From JAEYZS01 sp964469265 (GTDB lineage: Bacteria > Bdellovibrionota > Bdellovibrionia > Bdellovibrionales > JAEYZS01): a stretch of DNA of 64,000 bases. The stretch lies in NCBI GenBank assembly GCA_964469265.1, contig CAYXYF010000005.1:1-64000 (forward strand), read 5' to 3'. Of the stretch, positions 1 to 7,900 are shown piece after piece (the first letter of the stretch is position 1; the number at the start of each line of letters is the position of its first letter). The translations under genes were made by a program, and so were the position numbers. Under the pieces are notes generated by a model. It saw only the letters and a list, made by a program, of their open reading frames with translations. It was not told the DNA's origin and did not search any database.

Positions 1-2
1 TT

Positions 3-503
3 ATATTCGGACCTAAAGCTTTGCTTTGGCAAGAGTCCATTCTTGCATCAAGGGGTGCTGATACCTCTGAGCTGCGCTCTCAGTTTTCAGGAGTAGCATT
101 GGGAATAACGTATCGGCGTTTAACATCAAATATACGCTGGGTGCAATCCCACGCATTAGATGTGGGAGCTGGTGCTTTGGTCGCAAAAAGTGCAGGGACT
201 TCATTCACGGATCATTTAAAAAATCAAATGTGGTATTCAGTAACATTAAGACCAGGAATGAGTTATCGGACGACTTCAAGTTCAGAATTAGGCTTTGGTG
301 TGCCGCTCACATACCGTGCAATTGCATGGGAATTGCAAGATCCAGCTTTGAAGTTAGATCGAGAGACTTCGTTTTCATATGGTGTTAGTGGCACCTATGT
401 TACGCATGTTTCAAAAAGCAGTTCTTTGCAAGTCGAGATCACACAGCACATACCTTGGAAGGCCTTTGTCTGGTCAATAGGTTGGAATTACAGGTTTCAT
501 TAA
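3..503 (+). CDS. C-terminal part of an outer-membrane-like beta-strand protein (5' end outside window)
   Basis: The reading frame is open to the left edge, so this is the 3' end of a longer gene. The visible ~166 residues have no hydrophobic helix and show alternating polar/hydrophobic stretches with aromatic residues, as in outer-membrane beta-barrel strands. The protein ends in W-N-Y-R-F-H, a pattern rich in terminal aromatics reminiscent of the BAM-recognised last strand, although the final residue is His rather than Phe. A TTG at 21 could be read as a start, but the frame upstream of it is also coding-like. I do not recognise a family. The next gene follows after 120 bp on the same strand with its own likely promoter. 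Confidence 0.55.
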   Translation: MFGPKALLWQESILASRGADTSELRSQFSGVALGITYRRLTSNIRWVQSHALDVGAGALVAKSAGTSFTDHLKNQMWYSVTLRPGMSYRTTSSSELGFGVPLTYRAIAWELQDPALKLDRETSFSYGVSGTYVTHVSKSSSLQVEITQHIPWKAFVWSIGWNYRFH

Positions 504-560
504 TCTCACTGACTTTTATTCTTCTCTACATAAAAAACGATTTATTTGTCTTATAACTTT

Positions 561-591
561 TTGACAAGATACGGACATCAGGATGTAAAAT
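561..591 (+). promoter_or_regulatory. putative sigma-70 promoter for the YceI-like gene
   Basis: A perfect TTGACA lies at 561-566 and TAAAAT at 586-591, with a long spacer of 19; an alternative GTAAAA at 585-590 gives 18. The -10 area is framed by a short inverted repeat (AGGAT 580-584 / ATCCT 592-596) that could be an operator. The start codon is at 627 after a clear ribosome binding site. Confidence 0.45.
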
Positions 592-626
592 ATCCTTTAA
601 ACTGCGCAACGGTGGGGAGAGCAAAA

Positions 627-1112
627 ATGAAGCTCGTGTTGGTGATATTTTCTACTTTAGTACTTTCAATTGAGGCCTATTCAGAAGTCAAAATCGACGT
701 CAAATTAAATCCTGCTGGTAGCTTTGTGGCAGAAACAAAAAAAATAAGAGGCTACGCTTACAAAACAAAAACAGGCGTTGCAGCAGAAAATGTTGAAGTC
801 GATGTTAACTCCATCACAACGGGAATGAGTTTAAGAGATAAGCATTTAAAGGAAAGACTTGATTCAAAAAAGTTTCCAAAAGCTAAGCTCATTAAGGCCG
901 TCGGTAAAAATGGATCAGGGAAAGCAAAAATCGAAATCAAAGGAATTCAAAAAATTTATTCAGGAAAATACACGGTTGACGGAGAAAATCTCAAAGCAAG
1001 TTTTGAGATCGATTTAGAAAAAGACTTAAACATAAAGGACGTTAGCTACATGTCTGTCGGAGTGAACGATAAAATAGTAGTAAACATCACCCTCCCCCTC
1101 AAAAACCGCTAA
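627..1112 (+). CDS. YceI-like family secreted protein
   Basis: The 161-residue product has a signal peptide (residues 1 to ~20, hydrophobic core LVLVIFSTLVLS) followed by one YceI-type domain. The typical features are an early GSFVAETKKIRG strand, a VDVNSITTGMSLRDKHLK segment and a KFPKA motif. YceI proteins are periplasmic lipocalin-like barrels that bind amphiphilic or isoprenoid ligands; the ligand here is unknown. I chose ATG 627 because GGGGAGA (613-619) sits at good spacing; a longer in-frame start at 546 has no binding site and would bury the signal peptide. It is followed by a structured intergenic region and a tRNA on the other strand. Confidence 0.8.
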   Translation: MKLVLVIFSTLVLSIEAYSEVKIDVKLNPAGSFVAETKKIRGYAYKTKTGVAAENVEVDVNSITTGMSLRDKHLKERLDSKKFPKAKLIKAVGKNGSGKAKIEIKGIQKIYSGKYTVDGENLKASFEIDLEKDLNIKDVSYMSVGVNDKIVVNITLPLKNR

Positions 1113-1133
1113 GGTACGGCCTTCCCAAATGTT

Positions 1134-1258
1134 TCGCAGATGCTAAATGGAGAGATCCTCAACGCATCTGCGACACCAAAAGTCTCCTGCCCTCAACCCC
1201 TTCGCTTTGCTACGGGGCCTGCCTTTGGCAGTCCAAAAATAGCATCCTGCTATTTTTG
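1134..1258. repeat. cluster of consecutive inverted repeats in an intergenic region
   Basis: Several perfect inverted repeats follow one another: a 10-bp arm at 1134-1143 pairs with 1164-1173, CTGCC/GGCAG at 1219-1231, and an 11-bp arm at 1234-1244 pairing with 1248-1258 around a 3-nt loop. The last is A-rich on one side and T-rich on the other, so it could terminate transcription in both directions. The arrangement resembles a REP/BIME or MITE-like unit beside a tRNA. A 70-codon open frame across it is not coding-like. Confidence 0.5.
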
Positions 1259-1301
1259 TCGAACTCGGCGTCTTGGTTCCAATCGAACTATCGCAAAAAT
1301 T

Positions 1302-1332
1302 AAAAAAGGCCGCATAAAGCGACCTTTTTTAA
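1302..1332 (-). terminator. rho-independent terminator after tRNA-Ser (bidirectional shape)
   Basis: An AAAAAAGG/CCTTTTTT outer stem with an inner GC-rich part (one mismatch) and loop ATAAA lies just 3' of the tRNA on the minus strand. It has a run of T on either strand, so it could also stop transcription coming from the YceI-like gene. Confidence 0.7.
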
Positions 1333-1334
1333 TT

Positions 1335-1424
1335 TGGCGGAGAGAGTGAGATTCGAACTCACGGTAGGCTTTCACCTACACACGCGTTCCAGGCGTGCGC
1401 CTTAAACCACTCGGCCACCTCTCC
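1335..1424 (-). tRNA. tRNA-Ser (anticodon GGA)
   Basis: The minus strand folds into a class II tRNA of 90 nt with an encoded CCA (1335-1337). The acceptor stem is GGAGAGG paired with TCTCTCC. The anticodon loop CTGGAAC carries GGA. The long variable arm (GTGTAGGTGAAAGCCTAC) and the T arm GTGAG-TTCGAAT-CTCAC are intact. It reads UCC/UCU serine codons. Confidence 0.96.
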
Positions 1425-1525
1425 GTTTTAAGTTGGATTTGATTTAAGATTCTACTTTTTATAAAAAATTTGTCCCAACTTCAAGAATTATAGCGTATTA
1501 GTTGTAATTGACTTCTTCTGAGGTC

Positions 1526-1566
1526 CTGGACGAGATGCGCCGTACCCAGTTAAGACAAGACGACGC
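1526..1566 (+). promoter_or_regulatory. guanidine-III riboswitch (ykkC-III / mini-ykkC family class III)
   Basis: The 41-nt element keeps the hallmark segments of the guanidine-III class: GGACGAG, TGCGCCGTACCC and GACAAGACG, in the right order and spacing. The H-type pseudoknot stem CTGG (1526-1529) pairs with CCAG (1546-1549); relative to the GC-only stem I recall from the well-studied Thermobifida example this is a compensated change. The second stem GCGCCGT/ACGACGC (1537-1543/1560-1566) has one C-A mismatch. The element ends 8-10 nt before the AAGGAG binding site (1575-1580) of the downstream exporter, which suggests control of translation initiation. Class assignment is from memory of the consensus; a covariance search would settle it. 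Confidence 0.9.
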
Positions 1567-1586
1567 TCTTTAAAAAGGAGTCGTAT

Positions 1587-1916
1587 ATGTCAAATGCATG
1601 GATTTTGTTGATTATTGCAGGGCTTCTGGAGATCTGCTGGGCTGTGGGCCTTAAGTACACTCAAGGTTTCACAAAGCTAGTTCCAAGTCTTTTTACTATC
1701 GTCACTCTTGCTGGAAGTATGTATTTACTGGCTTTAGCTGCAAGGGCAATTCCTATTGGGACAGCTTATGGCGTATGGGTTGGCATCGGAGCGCTTGGGG
1801 CTGCGATTTTAGGAATCATTTTATTCCAAGAGCCTGTTACTATTGGGCGGATGATTTTTTTGACACTCCTTTTGGTTTCCATCATTGGTCTTAAACTGAC
1901 TAGCGGAGCAAGTTGA
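1587..1916 (+). CDS. gdx: guanidinium exporter, SMR family (Gdx/SugE)
   Basis: This is a 109-residue, four-helix small multidrug resistance protein. The essential membrane glutamate is Glu15 in the segment GLLEICWAVGLKYT, which with the following W-A-V-G-L-K-Y-T string is typical of the SugE/Gdx branch rather than EmrE. The GTAYGVWVGIGALGAA segment of helix 3 and the late EP segment are also conserved. Gdx proteins exchange guanidinium for protons as antiparallel dimers in the inner membrane. A guanidine-III riboswitch sits directly upstream, which supports the substrate independently of the protein sequence. ATG 1587 follows AAAAAGGAG at normal spacing. Confidence 0.95.
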   Translation: MSNAWILLIIAGLLEICWAVGLKYTQGFTKLVPSLFTIVTLAGSMYLLALAARAIPIGTAYGVWVGIGALGAAILGIILFQEPVTIGRMIFLTLLLVSIIGLKLTSGAS

Positions 1917-1979
1917 AAAACTTTTAGTGTTCATAAGAAAAGATAAAACCCCAATTGCAAAGAGCCTATAAGTAACTCC

Positions 1980-2891
1980 ATGAAAACCACCGTAATTTTG
2001 AATTTTTTAAGTGTCTACATTGTTTGGGGTTCGACCTATCTTGCAATCAAGTATGCGGTGATGAGTTTTCCTCCTCTCTTAATGGCATCAATGCGGTTTT
2101 TACTCGCGGGTCTTTTGATGTATGGAATCGGAAGACTCCGTGGCGAAGCCAATCTTTTATCGCCCGATAAAAAGATCGCAGCGGTGAGTGGAATACTTTT
2201 AGTGCTAGGAAATGGTTTTGTGTGTATTGCGGAAATGACGGTGCCGTCAGGTTTAACTGCAATTGTGATTGGAACAACGCCAGTTTTTATGATGTTATTA
2301 AATTGGATTTTTTTTGAGCGAATTGCTCCTACTTTGCGCCAAGTTGCAGGGATCTTTATTTCTTTTGTCGGAATTGCATTACTGGCAAAGGGCGATATCG
2401 GTTTATCTACTACCGCTCAAATAATTGGAATATGTCTTTTAACACTTGCGATCCTATCATGGTCCGTTGGGACGTTGATGCAAAGACGCGCAGGAAAGTT
2501 ACCAAATATTTTTACTTTCTCAGGCATTCAACTTCTGGTGGGCTCTGGCGTAGTGATGATTTTAGGAATTATGAGGGGCGAGGTCGGTGATTTTGACTTC
2601 AATCAAGTTACCCCAGTTGGTATTTTTTCTGTTTTGTATCTTGTTGTTTTCGGGTCAGCCATCGCGTTTTCTTCTTATATATGGTTAAGCCGTCATGTTG
2701 AACCTTCAAAGGTTGCTACTTATGCCGTCGTGAACCCCGTAGTGGCGGTTTGGTTGGGTTGGCTTATCGCGGGCGAACATGTGGATGTCAATACAGCGTC
2801 TTATTCACTCGTTGTACTTATAGGACTGTATTTTGTGATCCGGCCTGGAAAAAATATTGTTCACCCGATTGCCCCTACGAAGGCCCGTTAA
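1980..2891 (+). CDS. EamA/DMT family transporter, YedA-like
   Basis: The 303-residue protein has about ten hydrophobic helices in two repeated EamA halves. It begins with LSVYIVWGSTYLAIKYAV and contains RFLLAG, as in the YedA/RhaT-like drug-metabolite transporters of the inner membrane. Late helices carry SSYIWLSRHVEPSKVATYAVVNPVVAVWLGW, which is highly conserved in this subfamily. The substrate is not predictable. It lies 63 bp after gdx and may share its transcript, but a TATAAG box ends 7 nt before the ATG and there is no Shine-Dalgarno sequence, so it may also be made from a leaderless mRNA. Confidence 0.85.
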   Translation: MKTTVILNFLSVYIVWGSTYLAIKYAVMSFPPLLMASMRFLLAGLLMYGIGRLRGEANLLSPDKKIAAVSGILLVLGNGFVCIAEMTVPSGLTAIVIGTTPVFMMLLNWIFFERIAPTLRQVAGIFISFVGIALLAKGDIGLSTTAQIIGICLLTLAILSWSVGTLMQRRAGKLPNIFTFSGIQLLVGSGVVMILGIMRGEVGDFDFNQVTPVGIFSVLYLVVFGSAIAFSSYIWLSRHVEPSKVATYAVVNPVVAVWLGWLIAGEHVDVNTASYSLVVLIGLYFVIRPGKNIVHPIAPTKAR

Positions 2892-2983
2892 TTTTTAAAG
2901 ATTGAATTTTCACACAAATTTCTCTTTTACACATGAGTTAATTTCGCTATTCGTATACTCTGGGAGATAACAAGGGAGTAAAA

Positions 2984-3520
2984 ATGGATAAAAAAGTATT
3001 AGTCTTAGTTGGTGGGATAAGTCGAAGTTCAATAAACAAAAAATTATTTCACGCAACAAGGCCCTTGCTTGAAAAAGACGTTGAAGTTCTTGAGTTTTCT
3101 ATTGAAGTTTTGCCGTTCTACTCCCAAGACCTTGAGGGTGAGCTACCGAGCGTCGTTCAAGATTTAAAAAAGAATATCGAAAATAGCGATGGCATCATGA
3201 TTTTTACTCCTGAATACAATCGTTCTATACCTGGAGTTCTTAAGAACGCTATTGATTGGGCTAGTCGGCCTTATGGAAAGTCTTCGTGGACAGACAAAAA
3301 GGTCGCAATCCTTGGTTTAACCCCTGGCGCTACTGGGACTTTGGCAGCTCAACAGAACTTACGATTGGTCTTAAGCGCGGTTGGAGCGCACACGATGACT
3401 CATCCAGAAATGTACCTGACTCACGACCGAGTTCTTGGTGAAAGCGGAGACTTTGCAAGCGACAAAGCAAAAGAGCATATTCAAAAGTTTTTGAATCAAT
3501 TTAAGTCATTCATAGGATAA
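2984..3520 (+). CDS. NADPH-dependent FMN reductase family protein
   Basis: The 178-residue flavodoxin-fold protein starts with VLVLVGGISRSSINKKL, matching the phosphate-binding loop of the family. It contains the signature EYNRSIPGVLKNAIDWASRP (residues ~78-97), typical of NAD(P)H:FMN reductases and azo- or chromate-reductase relatives. It is probably a soluble homo-oligomer using NADPH to reduce a flavin or quinone. ATG 2984 is preceded by GGGAG. It stands alone between transporter genes, so the physiological substrate is unknown. Confidence 0.85.
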   Translation: MDKKVLVLVGGISRSSINKKLFHATRPLLEKDVEVLEFSIEVLPFYSQDLEGELPSVVQDLKKNIENSDGIMIFTPEYNRSIPGVLKNAIDWASRPYGKSSWTDKKVAILGLTPGATGTLAAQQNLRLVLSAVGAHTMTHPEMYLTHDRVLGESGDFASDKAKEHIQKFLNQFKSFIG

Positions 3521-3528
3521 ACTACCAT

Positions 3529-3557
3529 TTTACATTCCTCGTAAATATCGATATATT
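3529..3557 (+). promoter_or_regulatory. sigma-70 promoter placing transcription start at or next to the start codon
   Basis: TTTACA (3529-3534) and TATATT (3552-3557) are separated by exactly 17 nt. The start codon is at 3567, only 9 nt after the -10 box, so the mRNA for the ABC exporter operon would have a leader of about 0-3 nt. No convincing Shine-Dalgarno sequence is present. Confidence 0.6.
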
Positions 3558-3566
3558 TTCGAGCTT

Positions 3567-4547
3567 ATGATTCAAGTTTCTAATTTAGCTAAAACTTTTA
3601 GAGTCCATAAAAAACAAGTCGGCTTAGTGAACTCCATTAAATCTTTGTTTTGGCGCGAGTGGGTTGAGAAATCTGCACTCAAAGGTGTTTCTCTAGAAAT
3701 AAAAGCAGGTGAGATCGTAGGTCTTGTGGGAGCCAACGGTGCCGGTAAAACGACTCTCGTTAAAATCCTATCAGGCATCGTTCATCCATCGGGTGGAGAA
3801 GTTAGTGTTCTCGGTCATAAACCTTGGCTGCGAAATAACGATTTTCGAAGACAGATATCGCTCATTATGGGTCAAAAGGCTCAGTTATGGTGGGATCTTC
3901 CAGCAGAAGATTGTTTTGTGCTTCTTAAAGAAATTTATAAAATCCCAGAAGATCAATATCACGAAACCTTGAACGAGCTTGTTGACGCTCTTGACGTGAG
4001 ACATGTTTTAAATATTCAAATTCGGAGGCTATCCCTCGGCGAGCGGATGAAGATGGAGCTTATTGCAGCCCTTTTGCATCGGCCTAAAGTTGTTTTTTTA
4101 GATGAGCCCACTATTGGCTTGGATATTACCGCGCAAAAAACTGTTCGAGATTTTTTAAAAGAGTATCGTCAGCGCCATCAGCCTGCAATGATCTTAACTT
4201 CTCACTACATGGAAGATATCGAAAAACTTTGTGAACGGATTATTATCATTAAAGACGGTGAGTTTGTTTATGATGGGGCTTTGGCTAAGGTTTTAGATAA
4301 ATATTCTGATCATAAAGTTTTATCTGTCCAAGTCCATCCAGATGCAGTTGCAAACTTGTCTGAAGCTGATTTTAAATTGAAGCGCTCAGAAATTATCAGC
4401 CAAGAAAATAACATTCTAAAGTTCAAAGTAGACAAGATGAAAGTTGGAACAGCTTTGACTGAAATTGTAAGCCGCTTTGAAACTCTTGATGTCAAAATTG
4501 AAGAACCTGATATCGAAACGATTATTGAAACGATGATGAAAAGATAA
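3567..4547 (+). CDS. ABC-2 type exporter, ATP-binding subunit
   Basis: This is a 326-residue ATPase. Walker A is GANGAGKTT (residues ~55-63), the signature motif is LSLGERMKME and Walker B is VVFLDEPTIGLD; the C-terminal ~90 residues form an accessory domain seen in drug or viologen exporter ATPases (the COG4586 type). The Q-loop region (LIMGQKAQLWWDLP) is also characteristic of that group. The two permeases follow immediately (2-bp gap, then a 4-nt overlap), so the three genes make one inner-membrane exporter. The substrate is unknown. Confidence 0.9.
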   Translation: MIQVSNLAKTFRVHKKQVGLVNSIKSLFWREWVEKSALKGVSLEIKAGEIVGLVGANGAGKTTLVKILSGIVHPSGGEVSVLGHKPWLRNNDFRRQISLIMGQKAQLWWDLPAEDCFVLLKEIYKIPEDQYHETLNELVDALDVRHVLNIQIRRLSLGERMKMELIAALLHRPKVVFLDEPTIGLDITAQKTVRDFLKEYRQRHQPAMILTSHYMEDIEKLCERIIIIKDGEFVYDGALAKVLDKYSDHKVLSVQVHPDAVANLSEADFKLKRSEIISQENNILKFKVDKMKVGTALTEIVSRFETLDVKIEEPDIETIIETMMKR

Positions 4548-4549
4548 TT

Positions 4550-5347
4550 ATGAGTTGGTTATTAGGCGCTGCAAAACTTGAAGCAAAACAAACCATCTCT
4601 TACCGAGTAGACTTTTGGTTACAATTTGCAGTCACCGTTATCGTTGAGGTGGGTATTGCCTATTTTCTTTGGAGTAGCATTTATGGCGAGGATCGATCAC
4701 GGGAAATAGGGGGTTTTACTTTTGAAGGAATGCTCGTTTATTACCTGTTTGTCCCGTTTGTTGGAAGAATGGTGAAGTCTTTAGAAGATTTTTCTACGGC
4801 TCGAGAAATCCGCGAAGGTGGCATCAATAAATTTTTAATTTATCCAGTTTCTTATTTGCAATATAAGCTGATGCAAAAAACAATCTTCACATCTCTTGCC
4901 TGTCTACAAATGTTTTTAGGTTTATTCATTGTAGCGTATTTTCTTGGTATAACGGTGCCGTTTAGCATTTCAAGTTTCGCTCTAGGAGTTGTAGCTTCAT
5001 TTGCTTCAATGATTTTATATGCGACGATGTTGACTTCGTTAGAGCTCATAGCGTTTTGGGCTGACACAGTATGGAGTCTTGGCGTGATGCTGAGATTTTT
5101 TGCCATGTTTTTTGGCGGAGCTTTCATTCCGTTAAGTTTATTTCCTGAGTGGGCATCTCAGATTTTATTCATGACACCTTTTCCTTATCTGTTTGCAACG
5201 CCTATTCAAACTTTTATGGGACAATACACTCTGCAACAGTCTTTAACGGGCATTGCAATAACTTTAGCATGGTCCGTACCGCTTTTTGCCGTGATGTATT
5301 TGATCTATAAAAAAGGATTAAAGCAATATTCAGGGATCGGCATATGA
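4550..5347 (+). CDS. ABC-2 family permease, first subunit
   Basis: The 265-residue protein has six predicted membrane helices and belongs to the ABC2_membrane_6 type (COG4587-like), recognisable by the FEGMLVYYLFVPFVGRMVKSLEDF segment and the late aromatic-rich LFMTPFPYLFATPIQTFMGQ. It starts 2 bp after the ATPase gene and ends overlapping the next permease by 4 nt (ATGA), which indicates translational coupling. It would form the heterodimeric channel with the following gene product. Confidence 0.85.
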   Translation: MSWLLGAAKLEAKQTISYRVDFWLQFAVTVIVEVGIAYFLWSSIYGEDRSREIGGFTFEGMLVYYLFVPFVGRMVKSLEDFSTAREIREGGINKFLIYPVSYLQYKLMQKTIFTSLACLQMFLGLFIVAYFLGITVPFSISSFALGVVASFASMILYATMLTSLELIAFWADTVWSLGVMLRFFAMFFGGAFIPLSLFPEWASQILFMTPFPYLFATPIQTFMGQYTLQQSLTGIAITLAWSVPLFAVMYLIYKKGLKQYSGIGI

Positions 5348-6129
5348 AGTATCTTAAACTCTATAAGTACTTTGTTAAGTTCTCTTTAATACAAGCCATG
5401 CAGTTTCGCTTTGATTTTTTCTTTAGAATCGTTATGGACTGCATCTTTTATCTTGTAAACATTTTGTTCTATATCATCTTGTTCAGACACACAGGTGGGA
5501 TTGGCGGCTGGACAGAGTCTGAAGTTTTAATTTTTACCTCAAGCTTTTTAATGATGGACGCTTTACAAATGAGCATTACATCTAATGGCGTTTGGATGAT
5601 CCCTAATCTCGTAAATAAAGGGGAGCTTGATTATTATTTATTGAGACCAGTATCTAGCTTATTCTTTTTATCAACACGTGATTTTGCTTTTAATTCCTTT
5701 GTTAACTTTTTGGTTACTATCGGAATTATGATTTGGGCATTTACACGTTCAGAGGTTTCCTATCCTGCAGTTAAGATTTTATTGTTTGTGTTTTTAACTC
5801 TGAACGGAACTTATCTTTTCTTCTTGCTAAGAGTTTTGTTTTTGATTCCCGTATTTTGGACTCATTCAGGACGTGGCCTTGAGGCTATTTTTTGGACCGC
5901 GGATAAGATAGCGGAGCGACCCGATGCCATCTACAAAGGCTGGGTTAGAAAAGTTGTTATATTTATTTTGCCATTTGCAGTGATCAGTTCATTTCCCGCT
6001 CGGGCTCTGTTTCAGAGTAATTGGTTGGAGGTTTCACTTTACTGCTTAGGAATTGTTTTAGCTTTCCACTTTATAACCATGGGTCTGTGGAAATGGGGAT
6101 TAAGGTCTTATAGTTCAGCTTCTAGTTAA
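5344..6129 (+). CDS. ABC-2 family permease, second subunit
   Basis: This is a 261-residue, six-helix protein of the COG3694-like permease type. It contains the ILIFTSSFLMMDA-like helix and NLVNKGELDYYLLRPVSSLF, a cytosolic coupling segment shared by this family. It completes the ATPase-permease-permease trio. The 3' end overlaps the convergent unknown secreted-protein gene by 8 nt. Confidence 0.85.
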   Translation: MKYLKLYKYFVKFSLIQAMQFRFDFFFRIVMDCIFYLVNILFYIILFRHTGGIGGWTESEVLIFTSSFLMMDALQMSITSNGVWMIPNLVNKGELDYYLLRPVSSLFFLSTRDFAFNSFVNFLVTIGIMIWAFTRSEVSYPAVKILLFVFLTLNGTYLFFLLRVLFLIPVFWTHSGRGLEAIFWTADKIAERPDAIYKGWVRKVVIFILPFAVISSFPARALFQSNWLEVSLYCLGIVLAFHFITMGLWKWGLRSYSSASS

Positions 6130-6970
6130 GCGGTTCAAAATTTTGCTTAAGATGTACTTCTAAATAAGGCCTGACAAAGTCGGGGACGATAAGCACTACG
6201 CTGTTTGATTCAGCCAGCGCTTTCTCTGCGAGATCGCGGGCCAACGTGCCTTGTTCTTGGTATTGAGTTTTCCATATGTTTTTAATTCGGGTGAGGCTTG
6301 AGTGCACCCCAAGGCCGTAGGCTGAAATTAAAATCGGCACACCAATTTGAGCCTCTGGAAGGTTATATAACCCAACGAGGCCTGCCGCAAAAGCAACATG
6401 ATGTGCAGCTTTTTTGGCTTTTGTATATTGTTTGGATTTTTCATTTACACTTCGGATGCTCTCAGCCTTGGCTACTGGGCTCGGTTCTCTAAAGCCTTCT
6501 CTAGGAGTAATGCTTCTTTTTGCAATATCATAAAGACCGTAGTGATTGGTTTCTCTGAGGTTAGATTGATGTGTATAAGGATCAACCACTGCAACAAGTG
6601 TATGCTGAGATAGTTTTTGGAGATTTTCCGTTAGAGCTTGTGTTTGATCTTTGGTGAAAGGATATGTTTTTAAAACAGCCCCGTCTTCTCGCTCAATCTT
6701 CACAATCCGGTTATTTTTAACAACAACCGCTGCCCGATTCTTGTCATAAAGTACAGTGATGGTTTTTCTGCCCTCAAAGTCACGATAATGCTTAACCGAG
6801 GCATGAGAAATCATTTGCAGCATCAATAATGAGCGTTTGATTTCAAATGCAGGAGCTTTTTGAACGAACGGTGAAAATAAAGAACCACAGGAGGATTGTG
6901 CAAAAGAAAATTGCGGAGCACATAGCACGATGAGAAGGGCCGTTTGTAGAGTGCGGTTTAGTAACTTCAT
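6122..6970 (-). CDS. secreted protein of unknown function
   Basis: The 282-residue product has a clear Sec signal peptide (MKLLNRTLQTALLIVLCAPQ, cleavage near FSFAQ). The mature part contains a basic segment that mentions no known domain, a HVAFAAGLVGLYNLPEAQIGVPILISAYGLG stretch near residues 195-225 that may be a membrane hairpin, and a Lys/Ala-rich connector before it. I do not recognise the family. The gene converges on the ABC exporter with an 8-nt overlap and is followed, 68 bp apart on the same strand, by tadA upstream of it. Confidence 0.6.
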   Translation of the reverse strand: MKLLNRTLQTALLIVLCAPQFSFAQSSCGSLFSPFVQKAPAFEIKRSLLMLQMISHASVKHYRDFEGRKTITVLYDKNRAAVVVKNNRIVKIEREDGAVLKTYPFTKDQTQALTENLQKLSQHTLVAVVDPYTHQSNLRETNHYGLYDIAKRSITPREGFREPSPVAKAESIRSVNEKSKQYTKAKKAAHHVAFAAGLVGLYNLPEAQIGVPILISAYGLGVHSSLTRIKNIWKTQYQEQGTLARDLAEKALAESNSVVLIVPDFVRPYLEVHLKQNFEPLN

Positions 6971-7038
6971 AGATAAAAAGTTATAACAAATGAGAGGATA
7001 AATTTCGCCTGTTATGATTTAGACAGATGGGAAAAATA

Positions 7039-7503
7039 TTACAATTTCTTATCCCTAAGATCTCTAAAAAAGTCTTTAATGATCACGCTGGATTTATCAG
7101 CGAGCACCCCAGCTGTCAGTTCGGGGTAATGATTAAAGTGAGTAGTCTTTGAGAGTTGATAGGTCGATTCTACTGCACCAGCTTTTTTATCAAGAGCACC
7201 ATAAACAACATGATCAAGTCTTGCGGAAATAATTGCCCCCAAACACATAAAACACGGCTCAAGAGTGACATACATGGTGCAACCACTTAAACGCCATCGA
7301 CCCAGTTTTTCACTTGCGCGCTGGATGGCTAAAACTTCAGCGTGGGCTGTGGCATCGGCATTTTGCTCTTTTTCATTAAAAGCCTCGGAAATAAGCTGCC
7401 CGTTTTCAACAATCACGGCACCCACAGGAATTTCCCCCAGATACTTAGCTTTTTCAGCCATCTCAAGCGCCCGAGCCATCCAATATTCATGATTGATATC
7501 CAT
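7039..7503 (-). CDS. tadA: tRNA adenosine(34) deaminase
   Basis: The 154-residue enzyme belongs to the cytidine deaminase fold. Zinc ligands and the proton shuttle are visible: His54 and Glu56 in HAEVLAI, and Cys84/Cys87 in EPCFMCLGAI. TadA converts A34 to inosine in tRNA-Arg(ACG), letting it read CGU, CGC and CGA. The N-terminal YWMARALEMAEKA helix is typical. ATG 7503 has a GGCGG-like binding site. Length and motifs are normal, so the call is firm. Confidence 0.95.
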   Translation of the reverse strand: MDINHEYWMARALEMAEKAKYLGEIPVGAVIVENGQLISEAFNEKEQNADATAHAEVLAIQRASEKLGRWRLSGCTMYVTLEPCFMCLGAIISARLDHVVYGALDKKAGAVESTYQLSKTTHFNHYPELTAGVLADKSSVIIKDFFRDLRDKKL

Positions 7504-7581
7504 ATACCGCCATGTGTTACCTTTCCAAAGAGTCCAAAGTCAACAAAAGCATTTCCCAACACCACAGCGAGAGCCCAGTCA

Positions 7582-7610
7582 TTGACACAAGATGCCTATT
7601 TTGTTAACTA
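7582..7610 (+). promoter_or_regulatory. sigma-70 promoter of the rpsU-yqeY-dnaG-rpoD operon
   Basis: A perfect TTGACA (7582-7587) is followed after 17 nt by TAACTA (7605-7610), a weak -10. The distance to the rpsU ATG (7647) leaves a ~30-nt leader containing GGAAGGCGGG. Confidence 0.55.
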
Positions 7611-7646
7611 ATTCTATCCAAAAAAATGGAAGGCGGGTGAATTTAG

Positions 7647-7886
7647 ATGGCAATGGTAAAATCAAGAGATGGCGAAGGCTTTGAACAGCTTTTAAAGAGA
7701 TTTAAAAAGCAATGTGAAAAAGCAGGAATTCTTTCAGATGTTAAAAAGAAAGAGTTTTTTGAAAAGCCAAGTGTCCGCCTTAAAAAGAAGTCGATCGCAG
7801 CTCGTAAACGTCTGTTGAAAAAACAAAAGAAGTTCGGAGATTCAAGACGTAGTTACGATATGAAGCCAGACCGTGGCGGATTTTAA
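7647..7886 (+). CDS. rpsU: 30S ribosomal protein S21
   Basis: This is a 79-residue, strongly basic protein. Residues 10-60 show the S21 pattern with FEQLLKRFKKQCEKAGIL and the KPSVRLKKKSIAARKR stretch; the C-terminal tail SYDMKPDRGGF is a lineage-specific extension making it slightly longer than the usual 65-71 residues. S21 binds near the 3' end of 16S rRNA and helps initiation. It heads the classical macromolecular synthesis operon. A second in-frame ATG 6 nt later could also be used. Confidence 0.96.
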   Translation: MAMVKSRDGEGFEQLLKRFKKQCEKAGILSDVKKKEFFEKPSVRLKKKSIAARKRLLKKQKKFGDSRRSYDMKPDRGGF

Positions 7887-7900
7887 TCAAAAAGGAAATC

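Noticed and set aside
1140..1349. A 69-codon frame across the inverted-repeat region into tRNA-Ser
   Set aside because: It covers hairpins, a terminator and the tRNA 3' end and has no protein-like composition.
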